Positions 41,290 through 54,259 of a stretch of DNA of 64,000 nucleotides are shown in pieces (the first letter of the stretch is position 1; every line of letters starts with the position of its first letter). The DNA is from Aphelocoma coerulescens. Taxonomy: Eukaryota > Chordata > Aves > Passeriformes > Corvidae. The position numbers and the translations under genes are program-made. The stretch is taken from NCBI RefSeq assembly GCF_041296385.1, contig NC_091020.1, positions 25,270,501 through 25,334,500 of the forward strand. The letters are read 5' to 3'. The notes below the pieces were generated by a model. That model was not told the DNA's origin. It searched no databases and saw only the letters and a list, made by a program, of their open reading frames with translations.

Positions 41290-44200
41290 TAGCTGTCCCA
41301 TGGTCAGTAACTCAGGATAAGCAGCCTGATACTCTGGATGGATACACTGAGGGTCATCCTCAGCAGTGAGGTGTTTCTGTCTTACAAGACTGTGGGGGCT
41401 CTGGTGGTGGTGGTGTTTCTGGTGGGTTTTGCTCTTGGTAGACCCCATGGTTGATCCTGCTGTGGGGAGGTGTGAAGGGAGAATGAGTGTCCAAAAGACT
41501 ACCTTGTTACTGTCTGGTGTTGGAACACACTCCCCCCTCTACTTCTGCAGCTCCCACCCAGCTCTCATGGTGTGCACAGGTGTCAGAAGAATGGGATTCA
41601 TAATACTGGGAGATCTTATCCTTTTGGTGGCTAACTGGATTATTTTGCATAATATGGGGCAAATGCCTGTCTCCACATGGCACCAAGAGGCCTCATGTGC
41701 CCAGCTCTGGTGGAGTGTGCAAAGGCTGGATGGAGCAAGGAATGAGCTCTGTCCTCTTTCCCCAGATCTGCCACCTTTCCCTGCAGCTCCAGCCCGCAGG
41801 AGAGCTGGCATGGGGATGCTCGTGCCCAGGGCTGTGTGCTCTGCTCCTTCTGCACAGGAACAGATGCCTGCAGCTTCCAGAGCTGTCAGTCATACACCCT
41901 TCATAAGCACTAAAATTCAAATCAGCTGATATCAAGGGGACTTACACGCCAGCATTGCTTGTCTGATCAAGAGCTTCACCTTGTGCTCTTGAGGGATGTG
42001 TCTTGTAATTTACTTCAGGCTGAGGGATAACTGATTTTTTTTTCTCTCCTATCTGCTTTAGTGCAAGCTGGCAGCCAACTCCAGAGCCCTCTGCCCCCCA
42101 TTGCCTCTCCCCTGCCTGTTCCCTTCGCTGGCAGCCTGCAGATTTCTGCTGGGCTTTGATCAAGTTTTGCAGCTGGGACCTTGCTTTCTTCACTTTCTTT
42201 TATTTCATGTGCTGCCAGTTCTGGTTTCCCCAGCTCCATCCTGTGTCCCTGGGCTGCACCTGCTTTGCCCCTGGCTGCCTCTAGTCCCTGAGCTGATGCA
42301 TCCAAACAGCCTGGGGTCTGCCTGGGGGAAGAGTGGTGGCATTCACTGCCGTACCCCAGGACTGGCCTCTGCCTTTATCCAGGCATCTCTCCTGCCTGGG
42401 CTGAAGATGAATTTTAGAGAAGAAGCAAAGCACAATGCAGTGGCCACATGCTTCCTTTGGTGCTCTGTGGGCACCATGGGCAAGACAGGTCACTGAGATT
42501 TTTTTTTTTCCCCGGAATTGAGGATGGGAACTTAAGTCTTTTCATGTCATATATTCAGCTAAAATTCACCTGAGCACAGCACAGAGGAGCACTGGGATTT
42601 GTGATACAATCCTGACTCCTGATACCAGATGAAACAGCTTTCTCCTGCTCTGGTGACACAGTAACCTACCCAATTCCCTCTTGTCACCTCTGCCTCCAGC
42701 CTGGTCCATGCATGGACAAATTCCCCCAGGTGAACTGGGCAGGGCTGCTGGGCCACTTTGCAGACTGCCCCTCTCCTGCCCTCCTCCCCAGCTCATCAGG
42801 ACAGGCCAGGTTTGCTGAGCAGCCAGTGGGGTTTACTTAAACCTACCATGAAGTGGAGTGTGTGGAAAGTCTTCCCCTAGGGCTGGGATAGTGCAGGGTA
42901 GCTTTGGGAAACTGCCTTTGGCAGATGCCTGATGGGACAGCCAGCATTCAGCAATCCTAGGGGGGAAAAAATCAACCCTTTGGTGGCTTTTGTTTGAATT
43001 TTGGAAAAACAGTAAGTCTGGGATTGCTGAACAATGTTTCCACTAGGAAATGCCTACATTTAAAGCACAGTCCATGTGGTGATGATGTGCTGCAGGCAGA
43101 ATGTTGTTCAGGGAACAGGCGAGCATTGGGAGCAGAGATCCTCAGGGTGGATGAGAAGCTGAAGTGTTGTCTCCAACTTGACTGTGTGGTACCTTCATCC
43201 CTCTCCTCTCTGAGCACCTGCAAGGAAGAGAAAGGCAAAAATGTGTTTCCACACAAGGCTTTCACACCATCTTCCTTGTTCTTGTGTTGGACTCAAGCTG
43301 AGGGAGAAGGGAATTTGGAATAAAGGTGTTGTGTTAATTGCCTGCTGGGAGAAAGGCTCTTGCCTAGGATCAGACATGGTGAGGTCTGTAACAGCGTTTC
43401 ACCTTTCTCTAGCACATTCCAGATGAAGACTGCAAGGAGAGGGGCCAACACCAACCACATCAAAACAGCCCTACTCAGATCGTGCATCACATCTTGGACA
43501 GGCAGCTGGAAGCACAAGGTGATTTCTTCCCTATGGCAGAGTCCCTCAGAGAAGTGTTTCAGGTGTGGAGGATCCAATCATCATCCCAATTATCTCCCAT
43601 CTTCTGGCCCAGCAGTGATGAGGACAGGCTCCCCCAGCCCTGATGCACAGATGGGACAGTGGAGTGAAGCTGGGGAGGGCAGCTGGGAGATACTTTGCAG
43701 GCACAGCCTGAGCCAGGTCCCCCCTACCAAGCGTCCTGGCTCAGAGCATTTTTTCTCTTTGATTTGTCATGAAAAGAACCCAGTTTCAACGCCGAGCCTT
43801 GGGCAATCCCTTGCTGGATTAGAATATTACAAGCATAGCTGCAAATCTACCAAGAAGTTTTTCAAGTCCTTGCTTTCCCTCTGGAATCAGCACAGCAAAA
43901 GCCACATCTAGGTGAGATGCTTCATCCCTTTTTTGAATTTTTTTTCATCTAATACCCTTGTCAAATACTTGCAGGCAGCTGCAGCTCAAATCATCCTGTG
44001 CTTTTCTTGTGATTGCTTTGCCTGATAGCATGGTGACTATTCATATCAAGTGAGTGCATGATAGATGGTTAGATTTATGCTTTATGTTGTGATCTGGGGG
44101 TACAAATGTATTTAAGTGACTTCTTCAGCTTAAAAACCAGCACTGTTTGCTGTTCTCTCATCAGCATTACAGGCAGTGAGAGATAAAATAGCAGTGGTAA

Positions 44201-45599
44201 TTGTGGCAATGGAGTGTCACTGACAAATAATATGAGCACAAACCCCATTTTTAGAGACAGATGGAGTACAACTCCTCTGTAATCCCTCTAGAGTTTTTTT
44301 TAGAGTTGGACAGGCTGAAAGCCCCCTGGGGAGAAGGGCATCATGGAAGGTGGGAAGGGCTGGGGGCTGTGAGCAAACATCAGGACTTTGATGAGTTTAT
44401 GCTCATTTAAAGGAAAAAAAAAAAGGGGGAGAGAGAGACAGAGAGAAGAAACCAAAAAGTAAAAGACCTGGCAATCCTAGAAACATGAGCCATTTTCCAG
44501 GGAAACTGCTCCTAGAACTATAGCCGAGTCTAGCAGTTGCAGTGGTGATTAATGCAGCCGTCATGCATGTGGTTGTAACCACAGCTCAGGGCTGTGCATC
44601 AATCACTGTGGTGCATTTATGGCCCTTTATGCCATCCCCCTCCTTTAAACCTAATTTACTGTGCAGATCAGTTGCCAAAGCCCCTTTGGTCCCACCTGCC
44701 TGGGCTTTCCTGCTTTGCTTGCAGAGTTTAGGGGTGGCAGAAGCTGCCTCTCCTCTACAAGGACTTGCTTCCAGGCTGGTGTGTCTGCCAGGGGGGTCTG
44801 GGCTGTCTGTCTTATGACTGCCTTTAGCAACTCTGCTGCTCCTTCTCTTGTACCTGGTGCTTCCTCTAGGGCCAAGGGAGCTTTGCTAACTGGGAATGTT
44901 GGGGAAGGGTCTCCCTTGCTGCGATGGGTGTGAAGCTGCCCTGCTCCCATGTGATGGGAAGCTCTCTGGGGTGGGTGGGTGCATGTTAGTCATGTCTTGC
45001 TCCATGGAAGCACTAATAACACACCCTATGGGTTTGTGCTGGCCCAGGGCCAAGCCTCACTGCACTGAAGGGTTTGAATTATTTCTTGGTGAGTTTAGGA
45101 TGTTGTTCTTTAAGCCATGCTTGTCTCCTTGGATGGTGAGCACCATGTGGGAGAAGTTTCTAGGTGAGTTTGATGGGGAGCTTTTCTAAAGGCCCAGTGT
45201 ATTTCCAGGTGCTGAGAGGTGGAGGGAATGCGTGGAGCTGGGCTGTGCAGAAGCAACAACCCCCCCATCCAAATAGTGTCATTTGGGGAAATTAAAATAA
45301 GGAATGAGAAGGAAAGGTGCCTTTCTGGCACAGAGACTGAGCATGAGGGAGCAAACATGTTTGCACCATGATATGTGGTAGCTTTTGACAACTGGATGAC
45401 ATTTTGGCTTGCTTGGTGAGCAGGGGATAGAGAGAGACTAATGAGGAGCTGCAATAATTTGGGATGCAAAGCTTGGGACTCCTGGGAGACACAAGAGGAA
45501 CATTTGCATAATCTCAACATCTTTCTTTGTCCCAGATCCCCAAAGTCTCCTTTCTGGGAACTTCACAAACTCTTCCTCTGAATGCTGCTGTAACAACAT

Positions 45600-45621
45600 T
45601 CTCCTCTCCCCTCCCCTCCCC
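45600..45621. repeat. Simple repeat (CTCCC)n
   Basis: This is a short pyrimidine tract of repeated ctccc units on the + strand. Mirror-symmetric tracts of this type can form triplex DNA, but nothing here shows that it does. Confidence 0.7.
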
Positions 45622-48600
45622 TCTTCATGCTTCCGTAGTGCAGCAGCTTTGGGTTTTTGTGAGGGGCTCTGCTCTTCTGTTTGCTTGCTGCTTGTCCAGG
45701 TCTGCTGGAGAGGAGGCAGGATTGTGCCTGTGACACAGCTGGGTGCCTGTTGTTTATCCAGCTCTGTGTGTGTGAGCTGTGTGGAGCCCGAGGCAGCTCT
45801 GCCTTGGCATAACCTGTGCTCTGCTGGGGTGCTCTTGGCTGCTCCTGCTCCTTTCTGGAGCCACTCGTGGTGGTGCTGGAAGGGTTCTGCCTGCAGGATG
45901 GATGCCCTGGTCACCATTACACCAGGTCCTGAGCAGCTCAGCTGGAACCACGAGGGACAACCTTTGTTTGCTGGAGGCTACTGCCATTTCTGGGGGACAC
46001 CTGGTGCTGTATGATTGTTCCTGGTTTATCCCCGAGCTTATGGCACTTGCTAAAGCCACCCTTAGGTAGGGAGATGTATGCCTGTACCTGTGCAATAGCT
46101 GAATTTGGTGGCAGGGTTGGCAGAAGGATGTTATAGGGACAGGTGGTGGCAGGTGGAGCACTGGAATGCCTCACATGTCTTGGGCTGATGCCTGCAAGCA
46201 CAGAGCCTGCAGCCCTGCTCAGGTACTGCCAGAGCCTTCCCATCACAGTTCAGCCCACTCTGCTCTTCTTGTCATAGCTTTTATGGGACTTTTTTTGAAG
46301 GTTTGGTGCAAGATGCCACTGCCTGAAGAATTGGTGAAGAGTGTACCCAGTAAAAAACTGGGTTCCTTATTTATAGTGCAATGTGAGAGTGTAATGATTG
46401 TATTCTGCATGGAAAAATTAAGCAGGGATCTTCATTGGGGGAGAAGGGGAAGGGGGAATGAGGTGCACAGCAGGTTTAGTGCAGTGTGGAGCACTGGAGC
46501 ATCTTTCTTTATGCTGGGGCTGCAAAGTCTTATCCCATGTGTGAGATACTGGCCAAATGTTCAGCCAAGAGGAGCCCGACTTGCATGGACCTCACAATGC
46601 TCAAAGACTTAAAATGATGCTCAGGAGAGCACGTGCTAAGAGAGTGAACAAAGGATCATGGACAGTGACTGAGCCACCAGGACAGACTTTCCCTGGGCAC
46701 AAGCACATCTGAGGTGCCCAGAGGAGCTGTAAGGACTCTGCTATTAGAGTTGGATGAGAAAAGGATCATTGCCCTTCTCTCTGAGAGCACCAGGCGCTGG
46801 TGAGGGCTCTGGCTTACAGGATTTCTGTGGACAGGACACACCTCCATCCCACATGGCACTTTGTTGAGTTGTCCTGACTCCTCTGTGCTAGGAGGTCTCT
46901 CTGGTCCTTTGAAGCAGCTGTGTGGGTCTTTGAATAGTGGAGCATCCTCCTGGATCTGCTCTGTCCTTTTGGGGCAGATTCACTGCTTTGGAGGCCTCTG
47001 CAGGTAGGAATGAGTTTGCTTTTTTGCACCACTTGTTTTTATTACTGTCACACAAATGCTGTGATCCTCTGCTAGAGTGTCCTCTCTCCATCCTTCATGG
47101 AAAGTGGCACTACATGTAGCCAGATATTATGGTATGGGAAATAACAGAGGAGTTGATCCTTGAAGTGAACAGCATCATTTTTTTATCATTAGAGAAATGA
47201 TATTAGTGAGTCCTAAACTCTCTCATAGGAGAGCTGCTGTGCCAGGGCAGGCTTTTCCCTAGGTCTGGAGTGCATATTTCCCTGATTCTTGCCTGGAGAT
47301 CAGTGGTGACAAGAGGGGACTTCAAGGCACCCAGGACCACATTACTCTCGGGTGAGAAATGACTGCACCATGTTGCTGCTGACAGGATTTCTCCTCCCTG
47401 ACTGCTTGGGCAGGGGCACAACACACATTTACTCTGAATGTCACTTTTCTTAATTTAACCAAAAGTGTGTTAAGAATGTGGGGAAAACAGCACAGCTATG
47501 CCAACATGCTGCTCCTCAGCACTGCTGTGTGTTTAGGATGAGAAAACTCTTGATTTACAGAGCTGAAGATATATTTTCCCATCTTCTTCTTAATTTTTAT
47601 TTTATTTTGTTGCATTTTTGCAATTATCCCCTCTGGGGTTGTTATTTTTCTTTAATATCTAAATCATTTTTAAAGGCAAAATCATCACTGTTTTGGAACT
47701 ATGAGTAGGTTTTATTTTTTATTATTATTATTTTTTTTTAATACAGCAGTCATAAGCAATTTTAAAGTACTGCTTTACTGTATAAAATGATCTTCCCTTA
47801 TGGTTTGATGTTGATGCTGCAGTCTGATTTATTGAGGAGGACTGCAGCAAATGACATAAATACTTAGAAGATAATCGTGTTGGTGATGGACCTATGCACA
47901 GCACATATTTAAAAGACAGGATGGCTCACATTGTCTGCTGCCAAGATTCCCTGGAGTATAGAGGGTACAGGGGTAACTGCATCAGCCTGGAGGGGTTGTG
48001 ATCTTCCAGCCACAAGGTCAGCCTGGCACCAGTTTTAAAGCAGATGGCAAAAGCATTTGGATCCTGTCTCATGAGACAGACCCCAGTGGGCTGTGTGGGT
48101 GGCTGGAAGGGTGGCTCAGGCCCAGATGTGGAGAGTTTAGAGAAAGAGAGGGGAAGGGCAGAGCTCTGGGAGCATAGAGGAGCAGCAATAGAGTGCCAGG
48201 GCCTGTGGCAGGAGCCAGGGCTGCAGGACCAACTAAGCATGTACAGAGGGGCCCTGGGCTTGGTCCCCCACCTCCTCCTCTATTGCCTTCTGCTGCCTCC
48301 CATGCAGACACCGCCGCAACCAATGCTCTGGGGGGCTGAGCTGCTGCATTGTCATTAACATCTGATCTGTGGGGAGAAAAATGTGGCTGGCAGCAGTTAT
48401 CATCTGTGCTAAAAGTAAACACAGAATTTTAGCCAATAATGTAATTGTGGTGCTTTCGTGCAGTGTAAGTTGTTGGGGAAGCCCTGCTGTCAGTGGCTGT
48501 GTGCAGCCCTCTGCTCTCACTGTAAGGGTAGGAAGGCTGATTTTATTTCTTCCCTTTGGAGCAGGACTCACACCTTTGTTTTCTGGTTCTTTTATCCTTA

Positions 48601-51600
48601 ATGTACACCAAAATATATTGTGTGGAAGCTGCCACAAAGACAGGTTTGAGGCGGGGGGAGAGAAAAAGAGATGGTGTGAGGGGGAGGAGAGGGCAGGGAT
48701 AGGAGAGCAGGGAGGAACAGGAGGGAAAGAGATGTGTTGAAGAGGTATTTAAGCAAGGAGAAAGGCTGCTTTGTGCTTTTGTAGTGTGACTGGAGAGAGA
48801 CAGTGCTGCTGTAAGGGACTGAATTTTGCTGGCCATTGCAAGGTAGGGTTGTCTGAGCCCTGTGGCTGGGGGCTGGCTGTTTTTTGTGAGGTTTATGGAA
48901 GCCTCTCTCAAGCTGAAATTTATTTTATTACTTTTTTTTTCCTTCTAGTGGAGGAAATGCAGACTGGTGGTGGATGTGATGGTGATGTGTTTGTTTGAAG
49001 TTTGCATCCAACCTCTTTGGTCTGGAAATCAAAAGTGCAGGCTCCTCTCTGGCCTGCTCTGTCCTCCCAAGCTCAGCAGCTTGGAGTGGGGCAAACTGCA
49101 CTGAGGTAGATTAGAAAAGTTTGAGTGATGGCACTCAGCATCTCTAGTCTCAGATTCCTGCTGCTCCAGCGTCCCCAGAGAGCCCCAGTGCATGGAAAGA
49201 GCTGACCTCTTCCAAGAACTGCAGTCCTGCAACATTGCTGGCTCTCCCCTCCCATAACCGAGACGAACATCCAGGCACTGCACTGAATATCCTCAGAGCT
49301 TTGTGTGTCTCAGTCCTGTCTCCTTCAGCTTCTCTGGTGCCATGAATTAAGCAGAGTTAACCTCCTCTGCCTCTGCCCCAACACTATGCATCCCTTGAAT
49401 GGGATATCTGTGCAAGGAAATGGATATGCTGCTGCCATAAGCCTGGGCAAGATCTGTTTTATAGCTGAAGGTCACAATTTAAAAAAAACTATGTGTGTAT
49501 TGAGGGTTTCTCCATTGAAAACAGCGAATTTGCATAGGGCAGTAATGGACACTTTTACTGTCTTTGTAGAGGATTTTTGTAGTAATTTTTCAGACTCCTA
49601 CACTATGATGAGGGGCAGGACTATTAAAACAGAAGGATGAATTCTTGGCTGTCTCCCTGTGAGGTACTTCAGGTTCAGTACAAACTGTCTAAGTAATGGG
49701 ATTCCTCACACAGCTGCTTCATTTTCCTGACTCCCAATGAGTTGAGACAGCAAATACCTCACCAGCCGTGGAGGCTGTGGCAGTCTCATGCAACATATCT
49801 AAGGATGATTAATCCTGAGAAGTAGCTTGGCCATTTATCTAGCTCAGGTTCCAGTTGCTGTATTGGGCTGTGCAAAATGTAGACCAGAGGAACTGCAGGC
49901 AGGGCAGGATGCTGGTGCTGGTGTCAGCTCATCTCTGCAGACTTGCACTGGTGTGAACTCCAGAGCAGAAGGGTGCTGGCCAAAGAGCAGGGAGTGAGGG
50001 TGTTGTCGTGTAAGGGGTGGACATCCTGCCCAGCGTCCTGCCTGAGTCAGCAGAAGTCCAAGGACTGGGCCAAATGGTGGAGAGCAGCCTTGTACCACCC
50101 ATGGGGGAGCTCTTCTCCATCCATCCTCTAACAAACAGCACCAAGGTGTGTCAGCACATCAGTGCTCAGCTCTTCCAAGCACCTGATTCAGCTCAAGGGG
50201 ATTATTTCACCCCTATCAGACTGAAGTAAAACCTGTAGGTCTCTGTTCTATTTTTTCATTTTCCTTCTCCTGATTTGGTGCAGCTGGGCTCTCCTTTTTA
50301 TGTCCTGCCCTGTATGTCCACCTGGAAGCATAATTTGGATAGAGGTGATGGATAGTGCTTTCTAAACAAAGCACCCTGAGCCCAGGAAGATCATGAGCTT
50401 TATGCTGAAGCTGCTGGGCATAGGTTGGGTGAACTGGTCACTGCAGCCCTGGCAGGATCCTTCTTTGCCCAGCATAGTAAAAAAAGTTGCAACACAGGAG
50501 GTGCTCAGTCCCTTGCTGTGGCTGCTGTGGAGATGGCACATGCCAGAGAATGGCTCACGGAAGGTTGTAGGAGCACCCTGAAACCCAGAGCTGCAGCAGG
50601 AGTGAGAGACACTCAGGCAAAACTTGTGCTGTCCCCATATGCTCCAGGTTTTTTTCCCTCTGGTTACACCATGCACAAGCAGAGGGGACTGATGCCAGAG
50701 CAGATCTGCCTTTCTCCAGGCTCAGGGCAGGTGCTGATCCCTCTGCTCCAGCAGGGTCAGTGCCTGTGGTGCTCCTTTTATGTTAAAGATGAGACAGGGC
50801 TCATCACGGGGAGCCTGAGTGCTGCGATCATGGCAGGAGAGGAGCGGCTGAGGCAGGGCTGCGTGCTGGGAAAGAAAATAGCTGCCTCCTGTGCAGCAGC
50901 TGCTTTTCTCTTCCCTGTCTGGGTCAGAGGCTGCTCCCCGTTGCCATGTAGTGCCGGGGACGTGCTCTCAGCTCCCTGCACTGTGCTCAGCCCTAAGTGC
51001 ACAGAGGACTGTGACCTTCTGTGCCCTACTGGGAGGAGAGCACGCTCCGGGAGGGTCCCAGCTTCTTCTGGCTTTATTCTCTTACGTGCCTTGCAGGGAA
51101 GCTGTTGACAGATTAAGACTGAGCTGCTAAAGAAATGACTTCTCCAGGACATTGCCCTTTACTTTGCTTTGCTCCACCTGAAACGTCTCTCTGGGTAGAA
51201 TCTACTCAGGCATTCAAACCCCTGTTTTGATCTGTTGGGCCAATTCCTCTGCTGATAATTGCTGTTCCTGTGATATGAGTACAGAGAGAAAGCAGAACCA
51301 CTCCTCTGCTTCCTTCTGCAACCAACTGAAAGCAGCAAAATGCCTCAATCTGATTGCTAGAGATTAGTTTATTCTGGGTACTTGTGGTGGGCTTGTAAGC
51401 TTCTGAACAGCCCCCCCAAATACTTGTGTGCTCTTGGAGACTGGGAAAGCTTAAAGGGGAATAAGAGCCAGGTAAAACAAGGCGTGAAACAGAGCTACCC
51501 TCAGAGGTGAGAGAATTGTGGAGAGGAGGCTCTGCCACTGGATGTGTGCTGGAGTATGAAGAAGGACAAAGCTACTTTCTCCTCAGCCTGACACTGTTGC

Positions 51601-52354
51601 TCCATCACTGGCTTAGCTGGGAGATCCCACAGAAATAATTTAGGTGTTGACAAGAACTAATTGTGCTCTTTTTCTCACCAATCCACCTAATCTCCCCCAT
51701 TGATGTTTCTGCAGCCTTTCCCCTTCCCTTTTAAAATCAAGGCTCTTGTTTTTCCTGTTGGGGAGCTGCTACTAAAGGAAGCGATGTTGGAGGCATATAA
51801 ACTTTTCTTCATCACTTTCTGACTTAAATATACCGACAGTCTTTATGAATGAAAAAGAAAATTCAAAGAAACTTGAATGCTATTACAGCTGGCTGGGGGT
51901 TTTCTAACCAAATGCATTTTGGCAGAATGTGCTGGCTTGAAACTGAAATTCCCCAAGTGCTTATTTTAACAAAACTTGCAACAGCGAGGTGCTCTCAGGT
52001 CCATGACAAAATTTCTGGATAGAAGTTGGGGAAAAGGAGTAGGAGCAGCTAATTCCTTGGTGCTGGGGTGTTTGCCTCTGATGGGGGATGTCCTGGCCCG
52101 ACCAAACGTTGTGACACTGGGTGCCTTGAGGAACTGGCTTGGTGGTGGGAAGGGAGTGTCCCCTTCAGCTGCCACTGAGCCTCAGTGCTGCCTCATGACT
52201 CGTCTCTTCCCTACAGTGTCTGCAGTATTGTACTGTGATGTGATGCTGCACCGGGATACACAAGTTCCTGGAGTCCCCATGGATCTTGTGGGGGCAGCAA
52301 TCTGTGGGTCACGTGAAGCTGTTTCACAACATGTCAGATCTATGAGACAAAGAT

Positions 52355-52376
52355 TTTTTTTTTTTTTTTTTTTTTT
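52355..52376. repeat. Poly-T tract
   Basis: This is an uninterrupted T run of about 22 bases on the + strand. Read on the minus strand it is a poly-A tail-like run, but the sequence before it on that strand is not a retrocopy I can recognise. Confidence 0.8.
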
Positions 52377-53763
52377 AAGGCCAAACTAGTTTCTCTCCTG
52401 AAAAAAGGATGAAAAGGAGGCAGGGGGCAGCTACAGAGAGAATGCACTGGAAAGGCTGTTCTTTCATTTGGGGTTAAGAGCAGATTTCTGTGCATTTCAG
52501 GCTATAAGCCCTGTTAAGTGCAGCTCTAGGCAGTCTGGAGCTCTGTGACAAGCACTAATTTTGAGAGATTGTTCCTTGCTGATGGACAATTACTCACCAA
52601 TCACAGCAGGAATCTGAGCATGGCTAATGTAAATGGCCTGGCATTTTGCTATTCGGGAAGCAATGCTTTTTGATTTGTTAATGTTATAGAGCTTTTACCC
52701 TGTACAATAAAAGTTCAAATGTTCTCCACAGGTTTCATTATTTCTCAGATTTACTCAGTAAAGGCAGGAATGAAATACATGGGCACCAACGTTGTTTACA
52801 ATTACAGAAAATTGCCATTTTACTGCAGGTAGCCACACCTATGCATGCCACCTGTAGCACTTGGTAGAAGGTAGGCTCTTGTGTGGGGTTTTTCCTGATG
52901 GGTCTTGAGTTGTTAAATCCTTGTGCTACTGAGTCCCACAAACCAACAGGACCTGCTGATGGCTCACAGCCCAAGGGATCTGCATCTCAAACAGGAAGCT
53001 CTTTGTGACCATGGTGTCCTTCGGGCTGTGCATGTGTCATCATCGGATGGAAGTTGTAGGGTAGGTGGTAGAAAGAGAAATTAATATGTCTGAGACGCAT
53101 TTTCTTTCCTGCTAATGTACTGTAGGAATGAGAGGTTCCAGACAAAGGTCGAACTGAGCTGTGTCTGTCTGTCAGAGCTGAGAGCAGGTTTGACATTCAG
53201 ATGTTGCTCTGAGTGTGGACGGTGCCTCCTCTCTCAGCAGCACTGCCCAAAGGTCAGTGCCATCTGCCACAAGTGCAAGACCTCACACAACTTATGATGC
53301 CATGGCTCAGTGCTGTGAATTCCACTAAAAAGATCTCATTGGTATTTGGGAGGTATTTGACTTGGAAATCTGCCTGGAAATTGGCCCCTCTTCTCTCCCT
53401 CTCTCAGGGATTTGCTGTTTGGATCAAATACCTGAAAGTTTGGTTTGAGTGCTCCAGGGCCTGCTCAAGGAAATGCTGACACTCACAGGTGTCCCACTAC
53501 AGAACTATGTCTCAGACACCTGTGGTGACAAGTGCAGGAGAAGTGTTGAAGGTGCCTGAGGGTGGTTGCTGTTGCACTATGCAATAATGGTGCCTTTTTC
53601 CTCATACTGCTGCATCCCAGTAATGGATGAACTGGGATCCAGCATCACCACGCGTGATTAAGTGGGCTAGGCAATAAATCCTTGGCTAGTATGAAGCATC
53701 TGACTTCAAGGGAATTTCACTTCCTTGTGTCAAAGAATCCACCCATGAGCATCCAAATTCATC

Positions 53764-53769
53764 TGAGAG
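53764..53769. repeat. Target-site duplication, left copy (tgagag)
   Basis: The six bases tgagag directly abut the outer TG of the left LTR. The same six bases directly follow the outer CA of the right LTR at 55952-55957. A 6-bp duplication is typical of class II (ERVK-like) integrases. Confidence 0.9.
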
Positions 53770-54042
53770 TGTTGCAGTGGGGATACTGCAACACGCCTAT
53801 ATGAAACCAGGAGTCCCGTGGAAAAGAAATATACACGGACGGATTCTTGCTAGATGTTTCAGAGATGTTTATTTCCCCAGCCGCATGGCCGGGCTCTGCC
53901 GAGAGACTCTCACAGTCGGGGCCCGAGCTGCTTTGCCCGCGCAGGGGAACACAAACCAACCAATGGGGAACGAGGCTGAGCAGGGGCAGGGAAACCCCGT
54001 GCCTCCCTCAGGGCTACATGGCGCGGGGGAGGGACCCCAACA
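53770..54042 (-). repeat. 3' LTR of the cold-shock-domain element
   Basis: This 273-bp copy was compared base by base with the copy at 55679-55951. I found no difference. In element orientation it starts TGTTGGGG and ends CTGCAACA. It contains an inverted CCAAT box and an AATAAA signal at 53868-53873. No convincing TATA box precedes that signal. Confidence 0.95.
53868..53873 (-). terminator. LTR polyadenylation signal (AATAAA on minus strand)
   Basis: In element orientation the 3' LTR reads ggggAAATAAACATC, with AATAAA starting about 170 bases into the LTR. This is a reasonable place for the U3/R region, with the remaining 80-100 bases forming the end of R and U5. Confidence 0.7.
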
Positions 54043-54060
54043 TCTCACCCGTTTTATTTT
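54043..54060 (-). other. Imperfect polypurine tract before the 3' LTR
   Basis: In element orientation the 18 bases before the 3' LTR read aaaataaaacgggtgaga, mostly purine with single pyrimidine breaks. This is where a plus-strand primer would be expected. The tract is weaker than a classical PPT. Confidence 0.45.
54053..54058 (-). terminator. Second AATAAA just upstream of the 3' LTR
   Basis: A second canonical AATAAA on the minus strand lies 11 bases before the 3' LTR, inside the purine-rich tract. It may be chance in an A-rich tract, or a remnant of the captured mRNA's own 3' end. Confidence 0.35.
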
Positions 54061-54259
54061 AATAAAAGGAGAATGAAGACAATTGGATAAACATAACAAG
54101 AACAGTTTCAAAACAAAACAAGCCACCCTCCTGAGTCTTTAAATGTCCAAACAGATTCTGTGGAACATCTTAGGGCTGACAGAAGGGAGACAGAACTCTC
54201 TGGACATGCCTGTGGGGAAACTGAGGCAGGAGAGGGTTCAATCTCTTCCCTCCCCCTTT

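Larger units (their letters stand above)
41290..53763. other. Intergenic, moderately GC-rich, no gene recognised
   Basis: Open frames of up to 227 codons occur here (41366-41929 +, 43360-43911 +, 50425-51108 +), but they lack splice-supported extension, domain motifs or recognisable homology. Simple sequences are a purine-rich run at about 44410-44450, a ctccc repeat at about 45600-45621, a T/A-rich run at about 47710-47743 and poly-T at 52355-52376. Non-coding transcripts cannot be excluded. Confidence 0.5.

Noticed and set aside
41366..41929. 187-codon open frame on the + strand with Trp-rich start
   Set aside because: It begins just downstream of the CR1 copy in a GTG/TGG-rich simple stretch. 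The translation is not protein-like and matches nothing I know.
43360..43911. 183-codon open frame on the + strand
   Set aside because: No family features and no splice-consistent extension. A chance frame is most likely.
50425..51108. 227-codon open frame on the + strand
   Set aside because: It has low-complexity, Cys/Ser/Ala-rich content with no domain motif, no promoter or splice support and no recognisable family. The GC-richer DNA here makes long chance frames common, and overlapping frames on the other strand are equally long.
52320..52440. Possible processed pseudogene implied by the poly-T (poly-A on minus)
   Set aside because: The adjacent sequence on the minus strand shows no coding similarity and no target-site duplication that I can find.
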